Shown piece after piece: positions 43,565-51,345 of a DNA stretch of 64,000 nucleotides. The position numbers and the translations under genes were made by a program. The DNA is from an uncultured Pseudomonadota bacterium (GTDB taxonomy: Bacteria > Myxococcota_A > UBA796 > SXON01). Within the stretch, counting starts at the first letter, position 1. Every line of letters begins with the position of its first letter. The stretch covers positions 1-64,000 of the forward strand of contig CAIMSU010000224.1 of NCBI GenBank assembly GCA_903844155.1, read 5' to 3'. The notes beneath the pieces are model-generated. The model saw only the letters and a program-made list of their open reading frames with translations. It was not told the DNA's origin and made no database searches.

Positions 43565-44553
43565 GCCGGTGATCCATCCGCCTTGATGGAGAAGCTGTCC
43601 ATCGACGCGTGCGTCTGGTAATCGTAGGCTTTGACCGAGATCGTTCCGTCGGACTTCCGCGAGATGACCGCGTAGCCGTAGTTCGTGCTCCCCGTCAGGG
43701 GCGCCCCGCCGTTCCCCACGATGATCTGCTGGTCCGAGGAGTAGTGGGCATACTCGTGGCTGTGGCCGCAGATCTGCAGCGTGAGCGGATGTGCGGCGAT
43801 GATCGCGCTGCTTGGCGTGACACCGGGTGCCGTGTCGGCGTAGTTGTCCTCATGGCGCATCACGAAGGTGTACGTCGTCGGCTCGGAGAGCGCCGACGAG
43901 AGCCAGGTGGACTGGGCGGTCGACCAGGCGTTCGCCGCGACGACGACGAGCTTCGCTGTCCACGAGTGGTCCGACGCCTCAAACTTCTCCTCGTAGTACG
44001 GGAGGGTTTCGCCGATCGGGCTCAGCATCGTGTCGATGAAGACGGTGTAGTTCTTCGTCACCCCATCCGCGTTCCCGGTGCCGCAATTCGAGTCGGTCCA
44101 GCCCGTACACTCGTGATTTCCCATCGCCGGGTACATCGGGCCGGAGAACGTTGCGCGGGCGGCCATGTACTTGTCAAGCTGGGCCTGCTGCTCGGAATTG
44201 TCCGGGTTTGCGTACATGTAGTCGCCGGTTGTCAGGGCGAATTGCGGGTGCGGCGACTCGGCCTCCACGTCGGTCCAGATGGTGTCGATGATGCTGGTCG
44301 GGTAGTGCGAGGTGTCGTCCTCGTTGGGCGGGCGCGTGTCTCCGACGACCGCAAAAACGAGGTCGTTGCTGGGTGGAATCGCGGTGTCGGTGTGGCGGGA
44401 GTCGTGATGACCGTCGCCCGAGGAATCGCCGGGGGTGGACTCGCCGGCGGCGACGGCGCTGTCGTGGCCGGCGATGCCGTCGCCCTTGATGGTGCCGCAG
44501 GCCGTGAGGCTGCCGAGGAGCGAGGCGATGGACAGGATTCGGGTGGGATGCAT
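43561..44553 (-). CDS. Lipoprotein metallophosphoesterase (calcineurin-like)
   Basis: The 330-residue lipoprotein (lipobox LTACG) has an Asp/Ser/His-rich linker (residues 25-60) and then a metallophosphoesterase domain: VVGDTRPPNED (variant of GDxHG), TTGDYMY (GD), AMGNHECT (GNHE), VMRHEDN and GHSHEYAHY (GHxH). All metal-ligand motifs are recognisable. It probably acts at the cell surface or in the periplasm. Substrate unknown: related purple-acid-type enzymes cleave phosphomonoesters. Its TGA overlaps the CBM9-like gene's start, so a sugar-phosphate-related role is possible. Confidence 0.87.
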   Translation of the reverse strand: MHPTRILSIASLLGSLTACGTIKGDGIAGHDSAVAAGESTPGDSSGDGHHDSRHTDTAIPPSNDLVFAVVGDTRPPNEDDTSHYPTSIIDTIWTDVEAESPHPQFALTTGDYMYANPDNSEQQAQLDKYMAARATFSGPMYPAMGNHECTGWTDSNCGTGNADGVTKNYTVFIDTMLSPIGETLPYYEEKFEASDHSWTAKLVVVAANAWSTAQSTWLSSALSEPTTYTFVMRHEDNYADTAPGVTPSSAIIAAHPLTLQICGHSHEYAHYSSDQQIIVGNGGAPLTGSTNYGYAVISRKSDGTISVKAYDYQTHASMDSFSIKADGSPA

Positions 44554-44581
44554 GGCGATCTACCGGGCGAAAATGGGGTCG

Positions 44582-44851
44582 TCAGGGAAAGGCGACGGCG
44601 ACGAGGATGGAGAGGGCGACGGAGATCCCGACGGCGATGGCAACGCGGCCTTCGTCGCCAACGCGGCGCGTCGGTCCCCAGAGCCCAGCGGCGACACTCC
44701 CCACGGCGGCTGCGAGCGCCGTACGCAGGTAGTAGGTCGGGTGCACACCCCCGCCGATGTCGATGGCCAGCGGGTCGTGGACGTGAAAAGCCAGCGTCGC
44801 GGCGTAGGAGGTGCACGCGAAGACGACGCCGACGGCGGCCCGCTCGCTCAG
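44582..44851 (-). CDS. Small membrane protein with CTG start
   Basis: No ATG, GTG or TTG opens this frame, but a CTG at 44851-44849 overlaps the stop of the upstream membrane protein (CTGA). The frame stays open for 89 residues to TGA at 44582. The product has three hydrophobic stretches (AAVGVVFACTSYAATLAF, YYLRTALAAAVGSVAAGLW and VAIAVGISVALSILVAVAF) separated by polar turns including DPLAIDIGGGVHPTYY. High third-position GC and the exact overlap support a real gene. A later in-frame GTG would remove the first helix. Function unknown. Confidence 0.6.
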   Translation of the reverse strand: MSERAAVGVVFACTSYAATLAFHVHDPLAIDIGGGVHPTYYLRTALAAAVGSVAAGLWGPTRRVGDEGRVAIAVGISVALSILVAVAFP

Positions 44852-45255
44852 GGTAGCTTCAGGGAGGACACGGCAAGACCGAGCGTGGCAGTCAAGACGA
44901 TGGTCGCGTGCGTGAGCGTGGTGAGCGTGCGAGCGATCGGGCCAGCCGAGTCCCGCGCTGCCACCGCCGCCCCTGCTCCGAGGACGAGCGCAAAGAACGC
45001 CAGATGTTCCTTGACATCGAAGAGATCCGCGGCCGAGCGCGACCCTGTCGTCAGCAGCACGAGAGCCGGCTTTGCGACCCGCAGATACGTCGGGTAGAGC
45101 GCGTCCCCGAGGGCTTCCTGCGCGCAGAGCACGAAGAAAAGCCGCCCGGTCCAGCGGCGCAGCGCGGCCGGCGCCCGGGACTTCACGGCGAAAACCGACG
45201 TTACGACCGAAAGAATCCCCAGAACAGCGTGCAACGTGAGGATCGTGGTTGTCAC
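44848..45255 (-). CDS. Small polytopic membrane protein
   Basis: The 135-residue protein starts at a GTG (45255) and has four hydrophobic segments (residues 5-24, 42-52, 83-98 and 110-130). Basic residues in the first loop (KSRAPAALRRWTGR) indicate the cytoplasmic side. No family is recognised, although the layout is like DUF2306 or small cytochrome-b561-like proteins without obvious heme histidines. Its stop overlaps the CTG-start gene downstream, and the two proteins are probably made as a pair. Confidence 0.65.
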   Translation of the reverse strand: MTTTILTLHAVLGILSVVTSVFAVKSRAPAALRRWTGRLFFVLCAQEALGDALYPTYLRVAKPALVLLTTGSRSAADLFDVKEHLAFFALVLGAGAAVAARDSAGPIARTLTTLTHATIVLTATLGLAVSSLKLP

Positions 45256-45502
45256 GCGTCGCGTCCCAGGGAGCCGGGTTCGCGGGCCTCGCCCGCAGAA
45301 CGGGCCGACGACATTGAGCCGGTGGGCCTTTTCCGCTCAGCCGGAGTTTTTCCAGTCCCCTCGCCCCACACAGCGGTGCAGATCCACGGCATCGGCAGAA
45401 AGCAGCGGGGGAACATGGGATTCATCGCGACTCCGGTCGGACGTGCCCGCCAGCAAGCAAGGCGCGTGCCACACTAACGCTGCTCCGACGCGTGTCGTTG
45501 GC
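45256..45502. other. Intergenic stretch upstream of the marR promoter
   Basis: Together with the regulatory region next to it this makes a 323-bp gap between divergent genes. I see no gene, repeat or RNA here. It has less GC-biased sequence than coding DNA around it and probably contains the promoter of the minus-strand membrane-protein pair. Confidence 0.5.
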
Positions 45503-45530
45503 TTGACTCCTTCGAGGATGTGAATATTTG
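45503..45530 (+). promoter_or_regulatory. Candidate marR operon promoter
   Basis: TTGACT (45503-45508) resembles a sigma-70 -35 box, and TATTTG (45525-45530) lies 16 bases downstream as a weak -10 box. The candidate is placed 49 bases before the marR start, and the inverted repeat just behind it would cover the transcription start. It is a sequence match only. Confidence 0.4.
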
Positions 45531-45540
45531 TCGCCCGTCC

Positions 45541-45564
45541 GATAGTTCGATCCATCGAATCATC
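45541..45564. promoter_or_regulatory. Candidate MarR operator
   Basis: The inverted repeat TTCGAT-CC-ATCGAA (45546-45559) is extended by outer GAT/ATC triplets (45541-45543 and 45562-45564). It ends 14 bases before the marR start codon. Size and symmetry match sites bound by MarR dimers, and its position downstream of the likely promoter suits autorepression of the whole operon. Confidence 0.5.
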
Positions 45565-45578
45565 GCACGAGCCGAACC

Positions 45579-46097
45579 ATGCCGAAGCCGCTCCCTGATC
45601 TCCGCCGCCTCCCGCTGCTGATGAACCGGCTCCATGCCGAGGTAGGCAGGCGTTCCGGCGGAAAAGGCCTGCAGGAGCTACACGATCTCGGGCTGTCGAT
45701 GCCCCAGATGATCGCCATGCACGTGCTGATGGGGTCGGATGCGCCTGGCTGCCCGCGCCCGCAGGCCGAGCCCGGGATGGGGATGGCCGCGCTGTCCGAA
45801 GCGCTCCACCTCTCGCCCAGCGCGGTCACCACCCTGGTCGATCGCCTCGTCGAACGCCAGCTCGTCGAGCGCTGGGAGAACCCCCAGGACCGGCGTCAGA
45901 AGCAGGTTCGCCTGCGGCCCGAAGGCATCGAGCTCGTCGACCGGATGACCCGTTCGCGCGCCGCCGAGTTCGCCACCGCGCTGTCGGACCTCGACGCCGG
46001 CCTCCAGACCGAGCTCCTCGACGTCCTCCAGCGGGTCGTTGATGCCCTGGCGGCCGCCCAGCCCGAGCCGGCACGCATCCCCCCAGGCACCCCCTAG
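45579..46097 (+). CDS. MarR-family transcriptional regulator
   Basis: The 172-residue protein has a winged helix-turn-helix core: MAALSEALHLSPSAVTTLVDRLVERQLVERWENPQDRRQKQVRLRPEG (about residues 68-116) with the typical wing DRRQKQVRL. Dimerisation helices lie at both ends. It has a 15-20-residue insert (MGSDAPGCPRPQAEPGMG) before the recognition helices with a single cysteine that might serve as a redox or ligand sensor; that is speculation. It is the first gene of the export-like operon and probably represses it through the adjacent inverted repeat. Confidence 0.9.
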   Translation: MPKPLPDLRRLPLLMNRLHAEVGRRSGGKGLQELHDLGLSMPQMIAMHVLMGSDAPGCPRPQAEPGMGMAALSEALHLSPSAVTTLVDRLVERQLVERWENPQDRRQKQVRLRPEGIELVDRMTRSRAAEFATALSDLDAGLQTELLDVLQRVVDALAAAQPEPARIPPGTP

Positions 46098-46128
46098 TCC
46101 TCGTCCTCACCGCCCCCGGAGCCCCAAA

Positions 46129-46866
46129 ATGGCCGCCATCGTCGCCCTCAAAAACGTCGTCAAGGACTATCCCCTCGGGGCCACCACCGTCCGCGCGCTA
46201 CGCCGCGTGGACCTTGAGATCGACCAGGGCGAGTTCACGGTCATCGCCGGTCCCTCGGGCTCCGGAAAATCGACGTTGCTCAACCTGATCGGCTGCATCG
46301 ACGTCGCCACGTCGGGCGAGGTGATCGTCGGCGGCGAGAACACCGCCGAGCTGAACGACAACCAGCTCACGCAGCTCCGCCTGCGCAAGATCGGCTTCAT
46401 CTTCCAGAGCTTCAACCTCATCGCCGTCCTCGACGTGTTCCAGAACATCCAGTTCCCGCTGCTGCTCCAGGGCACCGGGACCGCGAAGGAGCGGGAGGCC
46501 CGCGTCATGGACGTCATCGAAAAGGTCGGGCTGACCGACCAATTGCACCAGCGGCCGAGCGAGCTCTCCGGCGGCCAGCGCCAGCGCGTCGCCATCGCCC
46601 GCGCGCTCGTCACCCGGCCCAAGATCGTCCTCGCGGACGAACCAACCGCCAACCTCGACTCCGTCACCGGCGGCAGCATCATCTCGCTGATGCGCGACCT
46701 CAACCGCGCCGACCACACCACGTTCATCTTCTCAACCCACGACCACCGCGTGATGGAGCAGGCCGACCGCGTCATCACCATCGCGGACGGGGTCGTGAAC
46801 GCGCAAGGACTTGGCACGGCGGGATCGGACGGCGCCGGCCCGAACGGGAGCGGAGTCGGCGCATGA
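46129..46866 (+). CDS. LolD/MacB-type ABC transporter ATPase
   Basis: The 245-residue ATPase belongs to the LolD/MacB/FtsE group: Walker A GPSGSGKST (about residues 40-48), the IGFIFQSFNLIAVLDVFQNIQFPLLLQG Q-loop region, signature LSGGQRQR, Walker B LADEPTANLD and the H-loop FIFSTHDHRVM. This group works with FtsX-type permeases to drive mechanotransmission to periplasmic partners rather than transport through the membrane. ATG at 46129 is used. It is 31 bp behind marR and its stop overlaps the first permease gene. Confidence 0.93.
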   Translation: MAAIVALKNVVKDYPLGATTVRALRRVDLEIDQGEFTVIAGPSGSGKSTLLNLIGCIDVATSGEVIVGGENTAELNDNQLTQLRLRKIGFIFQSFNLIAVLDVFQNIQFPLLLQGTGTAKEREARVMDVIEKVGLTDQLHQRPSELSGGQRQRVAIARALVTRPKIVLADEPTANLDSVTGGSIISLMRDLNRADHTTFIFSTHDHRVMEQADRVITIADGVVNAQGLGTAGSDGAGPNGSGVGA

Positions 46867-49136
46867 GGAAGCTGCTGGTCCTCGCGTCGATCGCGTGGCG
46901 AAACGTGCTGGCGCACCGGGTGAAGAGCGGGATCGTCGGGATCCTGTTGTTCCTCGGGGCGTTCCTCGTGGTGACGGGCAAGTCGATGGTGGACAGCATC
47001 GAGTCCTCCATGGCGAAGTCGATCACGTCCTCGCTCTCGGGCGACATCCAGGTCTTTGACAAGAACGCGAAGGATCAACTTGCGCTGTTCTCCTTCGGCA
47101 CGGGCGGCGACGACATCGGCGAGATCCCCGACTTCCCGAAGCTCCGCGACGCGTTGATGAAGGTGGCAGAGGTGAAGGCCGTTGTGCCGCTCGGCAGCGT
47201 GAACACCGTGGTTTTTGGTCGGACGGAGCTGGATCAGGCGCTGGACAAGCTGAGGGTGGCGAACAGGAGGGTGGCGGCGGAACAGGGGGAGCCTGCGTCG
47301 TCGAAGGGGTCGTTTGGCATCATGGACTTGGAGGCGTCCCCGATTGGCCCGCCCCACCCGGCCGGGCTGATCCCCTTCTCCGCGGACCTCAAGCTTTCAC
47401 CCCCTGCCGACGTAGCAGCAGCCCTCGTCCCCGCCGACGTGACCGAGCGCGACCAGCTCTTCACCCAGATCAAGGCGATCTGCGCGCAATTGCAGGAAGA
47501 CCAGAAGGCTGCCTTCACGATCTCCGCCGACAAGGTCAAGGCGCAGACAGACCTCGACAACCTGACGAAGGTGCAGACCCCCGAATTCCAGGCCCAGTTC
47601 GCCGCGGATCCCGATGGGACGATGGACTGGCTCGACCGCGCCATCGCGCCCCTCGCGAGCGACGGGAAGATGATGTACCTGCGCCTGCTCGGCACGGACA
47701 TGCCGGCGTTCACGAAGGACTTCAGCCGCTTCCGCATCGTCGACGGCGAGAACATCCCGGAGGGCAAGCGCGGCTTTCTCATCTCCAAGTATGCGTACGA
47801 GCACTTCGTGAAGAACAAGGTCGCGCGCGAATTGGACGACATGAAGTCCAAGCGCGACGACGACGGCCTCACCTTCAAGACCGACCAGGCCCTCTCGGAC
47901 GAGGCCGGCCGCACGTCACGCCAGTACGCGCGCATCCTGTTCATGCTCGCGCCGAAGGACGCCAACGAACTGAAGCCGTTGATCCAGGCGGAGTTGAAGG
48001 TCGATCCCAAGTCCACCGCCGCCGAGGATCAGGACCTCGGCAAGCTCCTCGCCACGTTCCTGACCGTCGACGACAGCAACTTCAACGAGCGCTACGACTG
48101 GTTCTACGCCAACATCGCCAAGCGCATCCGGCTGTACGACGTTGGCGTCGGCGATGTCCTGAGCCTCCGCGCCTACACGCGCACCGGGTACATGCGCAGC
48201 GTGAACGTGAAGGTGTGGGGCACGTTCGAATTCGTGGGCCTGGAAAGCTCGCAGTTGGCTGGCGTCTACAACCTCGCCGACCTCGTCACGTTCCGTCAGC
48301 TCTATGGCAAGATGTCGTCGAGCCAGATCGCGGAGTTGGACACCGCGCGAAAGGCCGCGGACATCAAGCAGGTGACGCGAGAGAACGCCGAGGATGAGCT
48401 GTTCGGCTCTGGCGCGACCGAGCCGCTCGTCGCCGACTCGACCGCGACCCAGAAGTTTGACGAGTTTGCGGGCGTCGACATGACCGCTGCCACCCGAGCT
48501 GCCGCGCAGTTGGACGACAGGGTCTACACGCATGAGGACATGGAGGACGGCGTCGTGCTGAACGCCTCGGTGATCCTCAAGGATGGCGCGTCGATCCCCG
48601 CGGCGCAGAAGGCGATCGAGGCCGCCTCTGCGAGCGTCGGCGAGCCCGTCACCGCGCTCGACTGGCAGACGGCCTCCGGCATCGTCGGACAGCTCCTGCT
48701 GGTCATCAAGGGCGTGCTCGTCATCGCGATCCTCGTCATCTTCCTCGTGGCGCTGTTCATCATCAACAACTCCATGATGATGGCGACGCTCGAGCGCACC
48801 GCCGAGATCGGGACGATGCGCGCGATCGGCGCCCAACGCCGGGAAGTGCTCACGCTCTTCCTGCTGGAGACGTTGGTGCTCGCCGCCGTCGCCAGCACCC
48901 TCGGGGCGGGCGCGAGCGTCGGGATGCTCACGTACCTGGGTGAGGTCGGAATCAAGGCACCGTCGGCACAGATGATGTTCATCTTTGGCGGGCCAAAGTT
49001 GTTCCCGACGTGGTCTCTGCTCAATGTCGCCCTCGGGATCGGCTCGGTGAGTCTGATCAGCCTGTTCTCCACCTTCTACCCGGCGTTGATGGCAGCGCGG
49101 GTCCAACCGGTCGTCGCCATGAACCCCAAGGAGTAG
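46863..49136 (+). CDS. FtsX/MacB-type permease, long periplasmic domain
   Basis: This 757-residue protein has an N-terminal membrane helix (about residues 20-40), a large periplasmic region of about 560 residues, and three C-terminal helices forming the FtsX domain: VIKGVLVIAILVIFLVALFIINN, a second around VLAAVASTLGAGASVGMLTYLG and the third near LLNVALGIGSVSLISLFST. A cytoplasmic MMATLERTAEIGTMRAIGAQRREVL loop sits between the first and second, as in LolC/LolE and MacB. The periplasmic domain is roughly twice the usual length (MacB_PCD-like start GDIQVFDKNAKD). It pairs with the next permease and the LolD-like ATPase. Confidence 0.92.
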   Translation: MRKLLVLASIAWRNVLAHRVKSGIVGILLFLGAFLVVTGKSMVDSIESSMAKSITSSLSGDIQVFDKNAKDQLALFSFGTGGDDIGEIPDFPKLRDALMKVAEVKAVVPLGSVNTVVFGRTELDQALDKLRVANRRVAAEQGEPASSKGSFGIMDLEASPIGPPHPAGLIPFSADLKLSPPADVAAALVPADVTERDQLFTQIKAICAQLQEDQKAAFTISADKVKAQTDLDNLTKVQTPEFQAQFAADPDGTMDWLDRAIAPLASDGKMMYLRLLGTDMPAFTKDFSRFRIVDGENIPEGKRGFLISKYAYEHFVKNKVARELDDMKSKRDDDGLTFKTDQALSDEAGRTSRQYARILFMLAPKDANELKPLIQAELKVDPKSTAAEDQDLGKLLATFLTVDDSNFNERYDWFYANIAKRIRLYDVGVGDVLSLRAYTRTGYMRSVNVKVWGTFEFVGLESSQLAGVYNLADLVTFRQLYGKMSSSQIAELDTARKAADIKQVTRENAEDELFGSGATEPLVADSTATQKFDEFAGVDMTAATRAAAQLDDRVYTHEDMEDGVVLNASVILKDGASIPAAQKAIEAASASVGEPVTALDWQTASGIVGQLLLVIKGVLVIAILVIFLVALFIINNSMMMATLERTAEIGTMRAIGAQRREVLTLFLLETLVLAAVASTLGAGASVGMLTYLGEVGIKAPSAQMMFIFGGPKLFPTWSLLNVALGIGSVSLISLFSTFYPALMAARVQPVVAMNPKE

Positions 49137-49139
49137 CCG

Positions 49140-50501
49140 GTGAGAATCTTTGCAGGGACGCGCGTCCTCTTCCAGATCGCGCTTCGAAACTTGATCCAGG
49201 CCAGGCGCCGCACCGGAGTGCTGTTCCTGGCTGTGGGAACCGTGACCGCCATGCTCGTGCTGCTGCAGGCGATGAGCGCCGGCATCAACGACAACATGGT
49301 CACCGCTGCGACGACGCTCTCAGCGGGCGAGATCAACGTCGCCGGCTTCTACAAGGTGACGCCCGGATCGGCCGCGCCCATCGTCACGAACGCCGCGGCC
49401 GTCCGAAAGATCGTGGAGGAGAACACGCCCGGCCTCGACTACACGTTGGAGCGCCACCGCTCGTGGGGCAAGGCCGTGAGCGAGACCGGAACGGTGCAGA
49501 CGGGCCTCACCGGTATCATCCCAAAGCAGGAAGATCGGTTCTTCCACACGCTCCAGCTGGCGAAGGAGAAGGACTACGTCGAGGGCGGCCGTGACGAGGT
49601 CATCGGCGATCCCCGCCAGCTCTCCGAGCCCCACACCGTCGTGCTCTTCGCCAACCAGGCCAAACGTCTCGGCGTCAAGGTGGGCGACGTCATTACGTAC
49701 AAGACGGAGACGCAAGTGGGTCGCGCGAACACGCTGGACCTGAAGGTTGTCGGCGTCGCCAAGGATCTCGGGCTGCTCTCAAGCTTCTCGTGCTTCACCC
49801 AGAAGGAGACGGTCCTGGAGCTTGGGCAGCTCGACCCCGACACCACTGGCGCGATCTGGGTCTACCTGAAGAACATCGACGACGCGCCCGCGGTCATGGC
49901 GCACCTGCGCGAGGTCCTGACCGCCCACGGTTACCGCCTGATGGACTACAACCCCAACCCCTTCTTCTTCAAGTTCGAGGACGTGCAGGGTGAGGATTGG
50001 ACCGGTCAGAAGCTCGATCTCACCCTGTGGAAGGACGAAGTGTCGTTCCTGAGTTGGGTCATCATCGCGTTCAACACGGTGACGTGGTTCCTGACGTCCA
50101 TCCTCGTCGCCATCATCACCATCGGCATCATGAACGCGATGTGGCAGTCGGTGCGCGAGCGCACCCGCGAGATCGGCACCATGCGGGCCGTCGGCCTGAG
50201 TCGGGTGCAGACGCTGCTCCTCTTCATGGCTGAGGCCGTCCTGCTTGGACTTGGGAGCACGGTGGCCGGGTCGGGCGTCGGCGTCGTCATTTCCCTGGCC
50301 GTCGACGCCGCGAACATTCATGTTCCGATCGAGGCGATGGCCAGCATTCTCCTCTCGGACCGGATCCACCTCTCAGTGAAGCCCGGCACGGTAGTCGCCG
50401 CGATCGGCTTTCTGACCACGTTCACCGGGTTGTCGGCGCTGTGGCCGGCGATCCGCGCGGCCCTCCTCCAACCTGTGAAAGCGCTCGCCCACGTCGAGTG
50501 A
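49140..50501 (+). CDS. FtsX/LolE-type permease
   Basis: This 453-residue permease has a first helix near the N-terminus, a 250-residue periplasmic domain and three C-terminal helices (WVIIAFNTVTWFLTSILVAIITIGIMNA and two more). The loop WQSVRERTREIGTMRAVGLSRVQTLLL matches the FtsX/LolC/LolE coupling motif. Start is GTG 49140, with GGAG of its ribosome-binding site embedded in the previous gene's stop region. Length is close to LolC/LolE (400-415), so it looks like the standard half of a heterodimer with the longer upstream permease. Confidence 0.93.
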   Translation: MRIFAGTRVLFQIALRNLIQARRRTGVLFLAVGTVTAMLVLLQAMSAGINDNMVTAATTLSAGEINVAGFYKVTPGSAAPIVTNAAAVRKIVEENTPGLDYTLERHRSWGKAVSETGTVQTGLTGIIPKQEDRFFHTLQLAKEKDYVEGGRDEVIGDPRQLSEPHTVVLFANQAKRLGVKVGDVITYKTETQVGRANTLDLKVVGVAKDLGLLSSFSCFTQKETVLELGQLDPDTTGAIWVYLKNIDDAPAVMAHLREVLTAHGYRLMDYNPNPFFFKFEDVQGEDWTGQKLDLTLWKDEVSFLSWVIIAFNTVTWFLTSILVAIITIGIMNAMWQSVRERTREIGTMRAVGLSRVQTLLLFMAEAVLLGLGSTVAGSGVGVVISLAVDAANIHVPIEAMASILLSDRIHLSVKPGTVVAAIGFLTTFTGLSALWPAIRAALLQPVKALAHVE

Positions 50502-50517
50502 GACCCCTGGAGATCCC

Positions 50518-51345
50518 ATGACCCCCTCTGAATTCCTCGCCTTTCGCTCGAAGATGCGCACCCTCTCCCTCGGCGCGCTCACCGCCATGGCCCTTGGGGT
50601 CGCTGCGATGGAGCCAACCACGGCGTTCGCCGCACCTTCTGTCGCCGACATGACCCAGATGCTCCAGGTCGTCGACGATCGGCAGGAGAACAACGGCGAC
50701 TTCAAGTCGCTGGTCTACCTGGAGCAGAAAGAGGCGGGAAAGGCTGATCTCGTCTACCAGGTGGCGGTCTATCGGCGCGACCAGGACGACAAGCTCGTGC
50801 TCCTCTTCCTCATGCCCAAGGAGCAGGCCGGTCAAGGCTATTTGCGTGTGGACAACAACCTGTTCTTCTATGACCCCTCCGTCGGCAAATGGGAGCGACG
50901 GACCGAGCGCGAGCGCATCGGCGGCACGGACTCCAACCGCCAGGACTTCGACCAGTCGCGGCTGCACGAGGAGTACACCCCGGCGTTCGTCGCCGAAGAG
51001 AAGCTGGGAAACTACACGGTCAACCACCTGGTCCTGACCGCGCTTCCCAACGCAGACGTCGGCTACCCCGTCGTCCACCTCTGGCTCGATGAGGCGACTG
51101 GAAACGTGCTGAAACGCCAGGATCTCGCGGAGTCTGGCAAGTTGATGCGCACGTCGCTCTATCCCAAGTGGGAGAAGGCGTTCAGCGCCACCAAGAAAGC
51201 CGACGTCTACTACGCGCGTGAGATCCGGATCTACGACGAGATCGAGAAGGGAAACCAGACCACCATCGTTATCCAGAGCCTCGATCTCTCGGCGTTGGAC
51301 GACAGTATCTTCACGAAGGCCTGGCTTGAGAGCAAGTCGCGATGA
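50518..51345 (+). CDS. LolA-like outer-membrane lipoprotein-sorting protein
   Basis: The 275-residue periplasmic protein has a signal region (MRTLSLGALTAMALGVAAMEPTTAFA; a later ATG at 50554 is possible, but GGAG precedes the ATG at 50518). The mature part follows the incomplete beta-barrel pattern of LolA: LVYLEQKEAGKADLVYQVAVYRR, KLVLLFLMPKEQAGQGYLRVDNNLFFYDPSVGKW and the lid strand NVLKRQDLAESGKLMRTSLYPKW. Related proteins carry lipoproteins or other hydrophobic cargo across the periplasm. Its stop overlaps the barrel gene's start (ATGA). Confidence 0.87.
   Translation: MTPSEFLAFRSKMRTLSLGALTAMALGVAAMEPTTAFAAPSVADMTQMLQVVDDRQENNGDFKSLVYLEQKEAGKADLVYQVAVYRRDQDDKLVLLFLMPKEQAGQGYLRVDNNLFFYDPSVGKWERRTERERIGGTDSNRQDFDQSRLHEEYTPAFVAEEKLGNYTVNHLVLTALPNADVGYPVVHLWLDEATGNVLKRQDLAESGKLMRTSLYPKWEKAFSATKKADVYYAREIRIYDEIEKGNQTTIVIQSLDLSALDDSIFTKAWLESKSR

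Noticed and set aside
47916-49106. Minus-strand frame within the first FtsX permease
   Set aside because: His/Arg/Asp-rich shadow translation; the permease frame is clear.
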